The notes under the pieces were generated by a model. It searched no databases, was not told the origin of the DNA, and saw only the letters and a program-made list of their open reading frames with translations. Shown here piece by piece: positions 7,221 through 15,340 of a stretch of 36,447 bases of DNA. Numbering within the stretch: position 1 is the stretch's first letter; every line of letters begins with the position of its first letter. Origin of the DNA: CAZFDT01 sp964518335 (lineage in GTDB: Bacteria; Planctomycetota; Phycisphaerae; Phycisphaerales; Phycisphaeraceae); the NCBI GenBank assembly GCA_964518335.1, contig CAZFDT010000051.1, positions 1 to 36,447 of the forward strand, in the 5' to 3' direction. The translations under genes were made by a program, and so were the position numbers.

Positions 7221-9845
7221 ATGACCTCTTCGCAGTCGAGTCATTCGGGGGTGGCTTCCGGGCCCCATTCGGCGAGCCAGACGATCAATGCCGGCGCGGG
7301 CACGGGCCAACTTGTGTTCTGCTGCTCCGAGCGGAACGACCTGTGGCGCGTGCTGGCGGATCGCCGCGATCCGGCGATCCGCGCGCGGGTGGACACACTG
7401 GCCGACGCGATGGCCGCGGCGCGGCGCGGGGATGGGCTGCTGGTGCTCGCCGACGGCTATCCCACGGCGCCTACAACGTTGCCCGATGACTTCGTAGAGC
7501 GCGTGGTGGAGCGCGGGTTGCGGGCGTATGTGGAGTTTCCCGCACGCCTGTCGGGCCTGAATGTCGCGCCGCCGCGTGCCATCGACAAAGAGCGAATTGT
7601 CGTCACGAGCGACGTTTTCGGTCGCGACCTGGCGCCGATGCACATCGCCATGCTGCACGACTGCCATTACGTCCCCGTGTCGGGCGAGGGCGTCGAGCCG
7701 GAGCTGGTAGTCGCTCACGTGGCGGGTTTCGAGACGGCGGTGTACGGGTTGCCCAAGGATGCGCAGCCCATTCTGCTGCAGTTGCCTGGCCGGCCCGTGA
7801 TGGTCGCCACCAGCAAGCTCAGCCACTTCATCACGGCCCGCTATGCCCCCATCGGCGCGTGGCAGTCGATCTGGCGGCGGATCCTGGGGTGGCTTTCGCC
7901 GGGCAGGGCGATCGGCGACCTGAACTGGACACCGACTGTGCGGCCCAGCTTCGCGCGCGATGATCCGATGCCTGCCGACGAGACGGTGCGCGCTGTTGCG
8001 CGCGGCGCCGATTGGTTTTTCCGCGCTCGCATGCTGCTGACGCCCGACTGGCGCGAGGATGGCGATGAGGTGGGCGACGGACGCCACGGCGTAGCCGAAT
8101 GCTTCCAGAGCCGCATCCTCACGGATGGTTCGCAGCCGTACGGCAAGACCTTGCGCAACGACTGCATCGGCGAGTGCGCCATGGCACTGGCGGTGGCCTC
8201 GACGCTCACCGGAGAGGCGAGCCACGCCATGGCGGGGGCAAATCTGGCCGACTTCGTCTTTGACGGCCGCGTGCAGACGGGCACTTATGATGACCCGGCG
8301 AGCCCCAGCTACGCGCTGATGCGGTGGTCCGAGGGTTCGATGCAGGTTTACTTCGCCGACGACAACGGCCGCTCGGTGATGGGCGTCCTCGCCGCGGCCG
8401 CCGCGCTGGGACAGTCGCGGTGGGACCGTCGGCTGGTGGCGACGATCCTGGCCAACTTCCGGGTGTCAGGCCCGGACGCGCTGCAGGGGCACAACCTCTG
8501 GGAGCCCCTCATTCACAAGTATGGCTGGCAGCATTACTGGCGCACCGATCAGGCCAGCCTCTCGCCGCATTTCGAGGCCTGGATCCTCGCCTGCTATCTG
8601 TGGCTTTATGACAAGACCGGCCACGCCCCGCTGCTCGAGCGCACGCGCCGAGGTATCCGCCGCCTCATGCGGGCCTATCCGCATCAGTGGCACTGGACCA
8701 ACGGCATCCAGCAGGAGCGCGCTCGCATGTTGTTGCCCTTGGCATGGCTCGTGCGCGTCGAGGACACGCCCGAGCACAGGCAATGGCTCGATCGCATGGC
8801 CCAGGACATGCTCGCCTCGCAGGACGCTTGCGGCGCGATCCGCGAGGAACTGGGCGATCCGCGCCAGGGTCTCTACGGCGCGCCGCGCAGCAACGAGCGC
8901 TACGGCAAGAGCGAGGCGCCGCTGATTCAGACCAACGGCGATCCTGTTGCTGACATGCTCTACACCAGCAATTTCGCGCTATTGAGTCTGACCGAGGCTG
9001 CGGCCGCGACGGGCGATGCGAAGCTGCATCGCGCCGCCGATCGCCTGGCCGATTTCCTGCTGCGCATTCAGACCCGGTCCGAGGCTCGGCCCGAGCTCGA
9101 CGGGACGTGGTTCCGGGCCTTTGACTTTGCACGCTGGGAGCACTGGGCCTCCAACGCCGACGCCGGCTGGGGCGCCTGGTGTACCGAGACCGGCTGGACG
9201 CACGGCTGGATCATGACCATGCTCACCCTGCGCCAGCGTGGCATCGACTTCTGGTCGTTCACAGACCGCGGCACGATGATCGAGCACCTCGACGCGCTCA
9301 AGACCATGCTCCCACCCGATGTCGCGGCGGAACGATCGCCGCTCACGCCGACACGCCCAGCCACGCACTGGCGCAGCCGGACCATTTTCCATGATGACGT
9401 GTGGACCTGCTACGTCGGGCACGATGTCGAAACCACGCTCGATCTGGGCGTGACCACACCCATCGCGCGGCTGGCCATCGACTTCTGCCTCAACCCCCAA
9501 GTCGGCCTGGTCCTGCCCGGCCGCATCGAGTTCCTCGTGTCGGACGATGGCCAGACGTTCCGCCAGGTCGCTCTGCTCAACCCCCCACCTGCCGCCGCAC
9601 GCAACAGCAGCACCTTTCAACGCGTCACCACGCCTCCGCTTGATGCCGCCGCCCGCTACCTGCGCGTGCGCGTCTGGCGACCCCACAGCACCCAGGCCGT
9701 CTGGTCGAACGCCCAACCGCTGCAAGCCCCCGTCGGCGGCCGCCAGGAATGGTTCTTCTTCGACAGCGTCCTGCTGAGCACCACCGACTCCGAGGCGCCC
9801 GCGCCAACCATCCACATCAAGCCTCAAGTCCCTATCCGCGCCTGA
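7221..9845 (+). CDS. Multidomain protein: GATase-like N-domain, six-hairpin glycosidase-like core, discoidin-like C-domain
   Basis: An 874-residue protein that I cannot assign to a named family. Residues ~30-230 look like a Rossmann-type class-I-GATase-like domain (LVFCCSERNDLW, GDGLLVLADGYP). Residues ~250-690 are rich in paired helices with aromatic and acidic motifs typical of (alpha/alpha)-barrel glycosidases and epimerases: GHNLWEPLIHKYGWQHYW, PHQWHWTNGIQQERARML, FDFARWEHWASNADAGWGAW, TETGWTHGWI. Residues ~715-865 look like an F5/8-type C (discoidin) carbohydrate-binding domain (VETTLDLGVTTPIARLAIDF, RYLRVRVWRP). There is no signal peptide, so it is probably cytoplasmic. AAAGG lies nine bases before ATG 7221. 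A role in oligosaccharide breakdown fits the neighbours but is unproven. Confidence 0.8.
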   Translation: MTSSQSSHSGVASGPHSASQTINAGAGTGQLVFCCSERNDLWRVLADRRDPAIRARVDTLADAMAAARRGDGLLVLADGYPTAPTTLPDDFVERVVERGLRAYVEFPARLSGLNVAPPRAIDKERIVVTSDVFGRDLAPMHIAMLHDCHYVPVSGEGVEPELVVAHVAGFETAVYGLPKDAQPILLQLPGRPVMVATSKLSHFITARYAPIGAWQSIWRRILGWLSPGRAIGDLNWTPTVRPSFARDDPMPADETVRAVARGADWFFRARMLLTPDWREDGDEVGDGRHGVAECFQSRILTDGSQPYGKTLRNDCIGECAMALAVASTLTGEASHAMAGANLADFVFDGRVQTGTYDDPASPSYALMRWSEGSMQVYFADDNGRSVMGVLAAAAALGQSRWDRRLVATILANFRVSGPDALQGHNLWEPLIHKYGWQHYWRTDQASLSPHFEAWILACYLWLYDKTGHAPLLERTRRGIRRLMRAYPHQWHWTNGIQQERARMLLPLAWLVRVEDTPEHRQWLDRMAQDMLASQDACGAIREELGDPRQGLYGAPRSNERYGKSEAPLIQTNGDPVADMLYTSNFALLSLTEAAAATGDAKLHRAADRLADFLLRIQTRSEARPELDGTWFRAFDFARWEHWASNADAGWGAWCTETGWTHGWIMTMLTLRQRGIDFWSFTDRGTMIEHLDALKTMLPPDVAAERSPLTPTRPATHWRSRTIFHDDVWTCYVGHDVETTLDLGVTTPIARLAIDFCLNPQVGLVLPGRIEFLVSDDGQTFRQVALLNPPPAAARNSSTFQRVTTPPLDAAARYLRVRVWRPHSTQAVWSNAQPLQAPVGGRQEWFFFDSVLLSTTDSEAPAPTIHIKPQVPIRA

Positions 9846-10109
9846 TGTGGGCGACGATGCTTGGGGGCGAGGCGCTTCCATCACGCAATCACGGAGTACG
9901 CGGCGTTTTCAGTACAGAAAAGCCTCGTGCAGAGTCGATTCGCCAATGGCGTGTGTCGGGAAGACGGCATGCCGCGAGCGGCTGCGTGGGCTGCTGCGCC
10001 GTGACTACCGCGAGGCGGTGTAAGCGGCCGCGTCATCGACGTTCGCGTGGGTCAGACTACTTGTCCAGGGCGGGCGTTGTTGTTTTCCTGCGTACGAACA
10101 CGAAGCGAA
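9846..10109. other. Convergent intergenic region with one weak hairpin
   Basis: These 264 bp separate the ends of two convergent genes and hold no coding frame that I believe in. The only structure is an imperfect hairpin at 9902-9924 (GGC-g-TTTTC, six-base loop, GAAAAGCC), an 8-bp stem with one bulged G. It is placed where a two-way terminator would be, but neither strand has a following U-tract. Confidence 0.4.
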
Positions 10110-11321
10110 TCATGGGCACGCCGGGGTCGCATTGCGAAGACGGCGGAGCAGCCGCACGATCATGAGCAGGTTGCGGGGAATGTGGAAGAAGCACTTGACC
10201 CACGAGCCTTTCTGCGGTGAGAGCACGTTGCCGTAGGCGTCAAGGTAGCTGTACCACTCGCCATACTCGTGGTCCACAAAGTGAGCGTCCACGTAGCGAT
10301 GAAGCATGTCGAACTGATCAACGAACCAAGGATCGTTTGTGGCGACGGCGGCGGCGGCCAGTGCGTAGAGCGCCTCCGAATGCACCCACCACACCCGATC
10401 GTTCCACCGTTCGCCCCAAGGCACCGGCGCTTCTGGACCCAGGGGTCGTCCGCCGCCGGGCTTGGTGAACGCGACGATGCCGCCGTGCTCGCGGTCCCAC
10501 CCAAGTTCAAAGCTCCAACGGCACACCTCGGCAGCACGACGGACCACCGCGAGTTCTCCCAATCGAAGCGCCTCGTCAAGGCAGAACCAGGACGCCTCCA
10601 GGGCATGGCCAGGATTCACGCGTCGCCCCCAGTCGGTGTCGACCACGTTCCCGTCCAGCGACACTGTTTCAAAGAGTGCGCGGTGCTCGTCCTTGGCATG
10701 CACAAAGAGGATGCGTTGCATCGCCGCCCGTGCCGTCGCGTCCAGTCGGTCGGAGGGGAAGTACGGCCGCAGTGCGGAAAGGCCGCCGAGCGTCACCATG
10801 TCGGCTGCATTGTGCAGGTACCCCGTCGGCAGGTTGTGATGGAACCACTCATTGACGGCAGGCGGCGCAACGCGCTGGAAGTATTGCTCGGCGGTTGTCT
10901 GGATGAGCGGCCGGTCATCGTCTCGACCTGAGGCGGTGGCGAACTCTGCCAGCGCCATGGCCGTGTTATTGTCGGTCACCAGCGAACGCGAGTCGTTAAA
11001 GACCCGGCCATCCCGCGAGAGCAGATACGCCCATCGGCCATCGCCCATGTGCGCGTGCTTAACGAGGAAGTCACGACCCAGACTGGCGGCGTCCAGCCAT
11101 TCGACTCTGCGCTGGTAGTGGTTGAAGAGGGCCGAGAACATCCATGTCATGCGGGCCTGACACCATACATACTTGTCCGTGCCCAAGGTTCGGCCGTCGC
11201 GGCTGATCTGCACAAGATACCCGCCGTGCTCACGATCCATCGCGCAGCGCAACCAGAACGCACAGAGCGTCTCGAGCTGACGCTCGTAGTATGGCAAGTG
11301 AGCAAGCAATCGATCACGCAT
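10110..11321 (-). CDS. AGE-family sugar 2-epimerase / isomerase
   Basis: A 403-residue member of the N-acylglucosamine 2-epimerase (AGE/RnBP, cellobiose 2-epimerase) family, the normal family length. It would epimerise or isomerise a sugar at C2 in the cytoplasm. Family signatures run in order: YVWCQARMTWMF, TDNNTAMALAEFA, RVNPGHALEASWF (first catalytic His), VWWVHSEALYALA, GEWYSYLDAYGNV and SWVKCFFHIPRNLL (second catalytic His). The substrate cannot be read from sequence; N-acetylmannosamine/GlcNAc, mannose, or a uronate-linked sugar are all possible. Start ATG 11321 overlaps the upstream lyase stop by eight bases (ATGCGTGA), implying translational coupling. It is the last gene of the minus-strand operon. 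Confidence 0.9.
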   Translation of the reverse strand: MRDRLLAHLPYYERQLETLCAFWLRCAMDREHGGYLVQISRDGRTLGTDKYVWCQARMTWMFSALFNHYQRRVEWLDAASLGRDFLVKHAHMGDGRWAYLLSRDGRVFNDSRSLVTDNNTAMALAEFATASGRDDDRPLIQTTAEQYFQRVAPPAVNEWFHHNLPTGYLHNAADMVTLGGLSALRPYFPSDRLDATARAAMQRILFVHAKDEHRALFETVSLDGNVVDTDWGRRVNPGHALEASWFCLDEALRLGELAVVRRAAEVCRWSFELGWDREHGGIVAFTKPGGGRPLGPEAPVPWGERWNDRVWWVHSEALYALAAAAVATNDPWFVDQFDMLHRYVDAHFVDHEYGEWYSYLDAYGNVLSPQKGSWVKCFFHIPRNLLMIVRLLRRLRNATPACP

Positions 11322-12228
11322 TCGATAAGGCCCTTGCAGGACGCGATGCAAGCAACTCCTCCACGATCGGCAGGGCTCGAAGTCGAGCCACAAAGCCGTC
11401 GTCCGGTCGCGAGAAGGGGCGGGGGGCGTAGAACCCCGGAAGACCCCGGAGATTCATGAGTGTGGTGAACAGTGGACCGAATGGCAGTGTGAGGAACAGC
11501 TCCTTGATCTGTGAGAGTTTTTCCTGCCAGACAGATGCTTCGTCCCAGGCTTCGCGGCGGACTGCGTCGGCCATGGCCACCGCCCAGTGGGGGCAGACCG
11601 CGTAAATGCCATCGAGATGCTCGGCGTAACCGTAGCGGAACAACATGTCACTGAGCACCGGTTCCGAAACGATCAGACGGAACTTGCGATCACCCAGTCG
11701 GTGCCGCAGTCGCGAGGCGTCGGGGACGTTGGACGATAGCTTGACCCCCGCGATGTTGGGATGGTCCGCAAGCGTGCAGAGCGTATCGATGGACAGGCGG
11801 ACGCCGGTGAGGGGCTGCAATTCGTAAAGGTAGAGCAGATGCCGTGACGCATCGGCGAGAACGGTGTAGTAATCCACATACTGCGGCTCGGTAAACTTCA
11901 CATAGCCGGGCGTCATCACGACGACGCCATCGATGCCTGCAAGGGTGTTGACATACCCGATCCGGTCCAAGGCACGCGACGTGCTGACATCGGTGGCCCC
12001 GACGAGAAGCTCGGCTCGCCCGTCAAGCAACTCGGCCGATCGGACGAGCAAGTCTCGCCAGGTCTGGTCGGTCTGCAGAGGCATCATCCCCATGGTGCCG
12101 CCGACGAGGACACTGTCGATCCCGGCGTCGAGTTGGTCGGCGAGATGCCGGACAAGGCCTTCGTCATGGAGCCGATCCTCGCCGTCAAGCGGTGTGCCGA
12201 CAGCGGTGATGAAGCGTGCGTGAGTCAT
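11314..12228 (-). CDS. DapA/NanA-family (DHDPS-like) class I aldolase
   Basis: A 304-residue TIM-barrel lyase of the dihydrodipicolinate synthase / N-acetylneuraminate lyase family. The members likely here cleave a 2-keto acid to pyruvate and an aldehyde through a Schiff base. Visible motifs are GGTMGMMPLQT in the place of the family's G-T/S-x-GE loop, LYLYELQPLTG supplying the catalytic Tyr in place of YNxP, and IAGVKLSSN supplying the Schiff-base Lys. The departures from the DHDPS consensus, together with the neighbouring mannonate dehydratase, point to a sugar-acid aldolase such as 2-keto-3-deoxygluconate aldolase or sialate lyase rather than lysine synthesis; this is inference. GGAA lies seven bases before the ATG. 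A 194-bp gap separates it from uxuA upstream. Confidence 0.88.
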   Translation of the reverse strand: MTHARFITAVGTPLDGEDRLHDEGLVRHLADQLDAGIDSVLVGGTMGMMPLQTDQTWRDLLVRSAELLDGRAELLVGATDVSTSRALDRIGYVNTLAGIDGVVVMTPGYVKFTEPQYVDYYTVLADASRHLLYLYELQPLTGVRLSIDTLCTLADHPNIAGVKLSSNVPDASRLRHRLGDRKFRLIVSEPVLSDMLFRYGYAEHLDGIYAVCPHWAVAMADAVRREAWDEASVWQEKLSQIKELFLTLPFGPLFTTLMNLRGLPGFYAPRPFSRPDDGFVARLRALPIVEELLASRPARALSNA

Positions 12229-12337
12229 GTACGGTTCCGGTTGGTTGTGTTGCTGGCCTCGTTGTTGCGGTGAGGGTCGCCTCTAATTCGCAGACCCGGC
12301 GGAAGGTTGCCCAAGATGATTCCCCCACGTGTTCGGC

Positions 12338-12358
12338 CGGGTCTCCGGGCTTGACCCG
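12338..12358. other. Small hairpin in the uxuA-dapA gap
   Basis: CGGGTC and GACCCG form a 6-bp stem with a nine-base loop, within the 194-bp gap (12229-12422) between uxuA and the DapA-type gene. The gap holds no gene and I found no convincing promoter in it. The hairpin may stabilise or partly terminate the message. Confidence 0.25.
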
Positions 12359-12422
12359 TGACGCGGAGAGCTTAGCCCGAGCTGAGGTTGGAGCGTTGGT
12401 TTGTTCGTCAGTTCGGACAGAC

Positions 12423-13490
12423 TCACTCGAGCTGATCCAGAAGACCTCTGATGTACCCCATCGCGTGTGCCATGCCGGCGTGCCACGGGCCTGGACAACT
12501 CAACTGCGGCGTGTGGTCTGGAATGATCACCCCGCCAAACCCGTGCTTTTTCAGGATGGCCAGCACGCGGGTCATATCGACGTCACCGTCGTCAATAAAT
12601 GTTTCGTGATAGCTCGGAACCTTTCCATGTACGTTGCGAAGGTGAACGTATACGATACGAGACTGGGCTGCGTAGCGATCCACTGCTTCATATAGATCGC
12701 CTGCGCTCATTTCAGCCAGCGTGCCGATGCAGAATTCCAGTCCATTGGCCGGACTGGGGACAATATCCAGCAAGCGTTGATAAAGGTCGGGTTGATACAC
12801 CAGCCGCGGTGAGCTGCGCACCATCGGAGCGGGCGGATCGTCGGGGTGTGCTGCGAGCCTTACACCGGCCGCCTCCGCCACAGGCACGACGGCGCGAAGA
12901 AAAGATGCGGCGCGATTCCACAAGGTCTCGTGCGTGATCGGGTCAAGTACGCCCTCCGGTGCGCTTGGGTCGTAGATCATGTTCCACACCATGCCCCGCG
13001 GGATTGGTGTGTCATCAACCCCTCTCATGCCCACGGACACCGCATGGCCGCGTGCGAATGGCCCTGTCACCCGGCTGGCGACACCGGCGATCGAAAAGTT
13101 GTAACCAAGTGCTGGGATCCCAGCCGCACCGATGTTGCGAATCACCTGTTTCACGCGCTGGAGCTGCTCTTCGCGTTTGGGTCCATCCAAGAGGATGTCG
13201 TGCCAATCTGCGGGATCGAGATTCTCGATCGCAGCCAGTTGGAGGCCATGAGCTTCGATGCGTTCGCGCAGCCGTGTGAGTGCGTCGACCTCCCACAGTC
13301 CTGCGCTATGACCTGCCACGCCCCAACCGCGGCGGTTGCCGACCGGTTGATTGTCATCGGGGTTGTCGGCATCAGCTCCATGGAAATAGTCCACCAGATG
13401 CGCCACGATGTGTGTCGCGCCCAACTGACGCGCAAACGCGAAGTGCTGATCATCGAGCATCCGGCGATACAGACCCAGTCCTAGCTTCAT
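12423..13490 (-). CDS. uxuA: Mannonate dehydratase
   Basis: A 355-residue xylose-isomerase-like TIM-barrel enzyme that dehydrates D-mannonate to 2-keto-3-deoxy-D-gluconate in hexuronate breakdown. Family motifs are clear: the N-terminal GATHIVAHL strand, LAAIENLDPADWHDILLDG, GYNFSIAGV, the long insertion RGMVWNMIYD, LAAHPDDPPAP, LEFCIGTLAEM, VYVHLRNVHG, FIDDGDVDM and IIPDHTPQL. The Cys of FCIGT, the His of VHLRNV and the Asp of PDHTP are the expected metal ligands. The length is slightly below that of E. coli UxuA (about 390). GGAA lies ten bases upstream of the ATG. It is the third gene of the operon behind the cupin and the HpcH-type aldolase, and the clearest evidence that the operon handles uronate-derived acids. 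Confidence 0.93.
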   Translation of the reverse strand: MKLGLGLYRRMLDDQHFAFARQLGATHIVAHLVDYFHGADADNPDDNQPVGNRRGWGVAGHSAGLWEVDALTRLRERIEAHGLQLAAIENLDPADWHDILLDGPKREEQLQRVKQVIRNIGAAGIPALGYNFSIAGVASRVTGPFARGHAVSVGMRGVDDTPIPRGMVWNMIYDPSAPEGVLDPITHETLWNRAASFLRAVVPVAEAAGVRLAAHPDDPPAPMVRSSPRLVYQPDLYQRLLDIVPSPANGLEFCIGTLAEMSAGDLYEAVDRYAAQSRIVYVHLRNVHGKVPSYHETFIDDGDVDMTRVLAILKKHGFGGVIIPDHTPQLSCPGPWHAGMAHAMGYIRGLLDQLE

Positions 13491-13565
13491 CTGACTTTGT
13501 TCCAGGCCAACATCGCGGCTCAGCGAGCCATGGCATCACGGGCAATCACATAGACACCGGAGTCA

Positions 13566-14408
13566 TCAACTGCTGTGTACTTCATGGCGTTCAGATCCTG
13601 ACGAGGCTTTCAGACCATCGACCACGCCACGCAGTACTTTGAGCTTGCCGCCCGCACCCGAGCGGAGAAAGATAACATCGACACCTCCGACGATCATCTG
13701 ATAGCCGAATTCAACGGCCAATCGAAGCGACTCGGGCGTCATCGCGACAATACCCGCCCATTTGCCTGCGGCCCTGGCCGCGTATGCCACGTGACGTTGC
13801 GCCTCGATCAACTGATCATTTTCATGAGTGGCTGTCGCCAGGTCTAGCCCCATTCTCAGCTTCATGTCGTCCGCTCCAAAAAACAGCATGTCCACACCTT
13901 CAACAGCCGCAATGGCCTCGGCGTTGTCAGCGGCCGCAAGTGACTCAATCTGCACAATCACGAGAAGGTCGCGACATCTGTGAAAATCGCGGCCGTGACG
14001 ATCGATCACGCGGCGCCCGCCATAGCTGCGATCGCCAACCGGCGGGAAATGCAGCGACTGAGCAACATGGGCGGCCTGTTCAACCGTGTTGACCATTGGA
14101 ACCATGACTGCATCGGGGTCCATATCTGCAACCTTGGACATGGCATCGGACGCTTGGCCCGGCACACGAACCACAGGATGCAGTTTCATGCACTCGGCGG
14201 CACGAATCGCTCCAAGTGTCGAGGCAAAGTCATGTTGCCCGTGCTGCATGTCAATCCAACTGAAATCCCATCCCGCCCCCATTCCCTCGATGATGCCCGC
14301 GGCAGCGTACATGTGGCCCAGGCCTAGAAGCACTTGTCCATGATCAAGGCGATCTCTCATTGATGCACTCATGGTGATGTCCATCTTGAAGGTGTGGGGG
14401 TCAAGCAT
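13566..14408 (-). CDS. HpcH/HpaI-family 2-keto-acid aldolase
   Basis: A class II, metal-dependent pyruvate aldolase family member of up to 280 residues. Recognisable segments are WDFSWIDMQHGQHD (the D-x-EHG region, with Gln-His), HPVVRVPGQ, DAVMVPMVNTVEQA, PPVGDRSYGGRR (the PPxGxRG loop), LLVIVQIES with the metal-binding Glu, and DMLFFGADDM with the second acidic ligand. Known relatives cleave 2-keto-3-deoxy sugar acids such as 2-keto-3-deoxyglucarate or rhamnonate derivatives. Coming directly before uxuA, it may cleave the 2-keto-3-deoxygluconate formed there. Several in-frame ATGs (14408, 14384, 14372, 14360) compete; ATG 14372 has GGA seven bases upstream, and no site is decisive. A 21-codon frame overlaps its end. 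Confidence 0.88.
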   Translation of the reverse strand: MLDPHTFKMDITMSASMRDRLDHGQVLLGLGHMYAAAGIIEGMGAGWDFSWIDMQHGQHDFASTLGAIRAAECMKLHPVVRVPGQASDAMSKVADMDPDAVMVPMVNTVEQAAHVAQSLHFPPVGDRSYGGRRVIDRHGRDFHRCRDLLVIVQIESLAAADNAEAIAAVEGVDMLFFGADDMKLRMGLDLATATHENDQLIEAQRHVAYAARAAGKWAGIVAMTPESLRLAVEFGYQMIVGGVDVIFLRSGAGGKLKVLRGVVDGLKASSGSERHEVHSS

Positions 14409-14433
14409 CGTCGGTTCGTATCGTGCGCTTCAG

Positions 14434-14492
14434 TTAAGCCGCCCTGCGTTTGAGTCATCACGGGTGACTCCAATCCAGGGTGGACGGCTTAA
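14434..14492 (-). other. Three-tier 59-nt hairpin between cupin and aldolase genes
   Basis: An outer stem TTAAGCCG/CGGCTTAA (14434-14441 with 14485-14492) encloses a CCCTG/CAGGG stem (14442-14446 with 14476-14480). Inside that is a symmetrical 5x5 internal loop and an inner GAGTCATC/GGTGACTC stem (14452-14459 with 14463-14470, one G-U pair) closed by three bases. About 21 base pairs form in 59 nt. It lies wholly within the 137-bp gap of the minus-strand operon and would be transcribed. It may set relative expression, protect the mRNA, or be a mobile palindromic repeat. Confidence 0.7.
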
Positions 14493-14545
14493 GGTTCCAT
14501 TCCACGCATGTGCAGCTCGCGGCCTCGCGGGCGGGGGATGATGCG

Positions 14546-14911
14546 TTAGCGGTACTGGTTGATGTAGACGTAGCGGATGCGCTCGCCAGCGCGCAACTCC
14601 ACGGAATGCATCGTGTTCTTCGGAATCACCACCATCGTCGCCCCTTCGATGTGGTCGGCTCGCCCCGGCAGGTGGATCGTGCCTGACCCCTCCAGAATCA
14701 GGTAGATCTGCTCCCAGGCATCGTGCGCGGCGGGGGTCTTATGGATCGGGCCCACCAACTCGACAAGACCGATCTGCAGGCCCGGCACCTCGTCCTTCGC
14801 CAGCAAGAGAGCAAACCGGGCCTCTCCCGGTTCGTCCTGGGTGTACGGCCGGGCATCGGCAAAGGTGCGGATGATCGCCTCAATGTCGACGGCTTTTGTG
14901 GATGTCACCAT
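14546..14911 (-). CDS. Cupin-fold protein
   Basis: A 121-residue single-domain cupin. The first motif is seen as TPAAHDAWEQIYLILEGSGTIHLPG and the second as GATMVVIPKNTMHSVEL, giving likely metal ligands His, Glu and His. Such proteins in sugar operons act as isomerases, epimerases or sugar sensors; this one lacks features that decide between them. Start ATG 14911 has GGAG six bases upstream, so I prefer it to the longer frame reaching 14971. It is the first gene of the minus-strand operon and faces LacI regulator 2 across a 430-bp divergent region. Confidence 0.8.
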   Translation of the reverse strand: MVTSTKAVDIEAIIRTFADARPYTQDEPGEARFALLLAKDEVPGLQIGLVELVGPIHKTPAAHDAWEQIYLILEGSGTIHLPGRADHIEGATMVVIPKNTMHSVELRAGERIRYVYINQYR

Positions 14912-15025
14912 GGGAAACTCCGAGCGAAGGCTTCGGCGATCAACCCTGCGTGTTGCGGCCGGGATGCTCAAGCGGCCATGCGTGTCGGCTCATGACGAAC
15001 AGGGACACTCCGCGCCCTGATCAAA

Positions 15026-15045
15026 TGATTCTAAAGGTTTAATCA
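15026..15045. promoter_or_regulatory. Candidate operator upstream of the uxuA operon
   Basis: TGATTCTAAAGGTTTAATCA is an AT-rich imperfect palindrome (TGATT/AATCA arms) in otherwise GC-rich DNA, about 115 bp upstream of the cupin gene. It shares its flanked left arm (AAATGATT) and right arm (ATCAA) with the palindrome at 15342-15359, but its spacing is two bases longer. It overlaps the predicted -10 of the minus-strand promoter. Assignment to LacI 2 is inference. Confidence 0.4.
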
Positions 15046-15055
15046 ATCCACGCAA
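15028..15055 (-). promoter_or_regulatory. Candidate promoter of the cupin-to-AGE operon
   Basis: On the minus strand TTGCGT (15055-15050) is followed after 16 bp by TAGAAT (15033-15028), a strong -10 (five of six) with a weak -35. Transcription would begin near 15021, about 110 bases before the cupin start. The rest of 15056-15300 shows no gene. Confidence 0.4.
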
Positions 15056-15301
15056 GGGCCTGGTCTGATGCCTGGTGCAATCGCATGGATTCATGCCCCC
15101 TCGTCGAGCCTAGAGCCGGTCGGTGCCGCGTCGGTGGGACGCCTTCCATGTGCTTCAAGGCCGACTTTATAGGGCCATGACGGGTCTCGCCGACCTGTCG
15201 GGACGGGACAAGCACCCAGGCGTCAGCGATGTTCCCCTCATCGCCCGCCCTTGCTCGGAACTGCCGTGAAATACGCGAATCGGGGCAGCGCAAAAAAACA
15301 C

Positions 15302-15330
15302 TTGATAAAGCCACGATCCGCGGGTATACT
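15302..15330 (+). promoter_or_regulatory. Sigma-70-type promoter for LacI regulator 2
   Basis: TTGATA at 15302-15307, a 17-bp spacer and TATACT at 15325-15330: five of six matches in both boxes. The predicted start near 15337 rules out translation beginning at upstream in-frame codons such as 15251. Confidence 0.7.
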
Positions 15331-15340
15331 GGCTCGCGAA

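Noticed and set aside
9902..9924. Intrinsic terminator between the convergent genes
   Set aside because: The stem has a bulge and neither strand has a U-tract after it, so I kept it only as a weak hairpin within the intergenic entry.
15251..15340. Upstream start for LacI 2 at 15251
   Set aside because: The -35 and -10 boxes at 15302-15330 lie inside this extension, and the added residues do not resemble the family.
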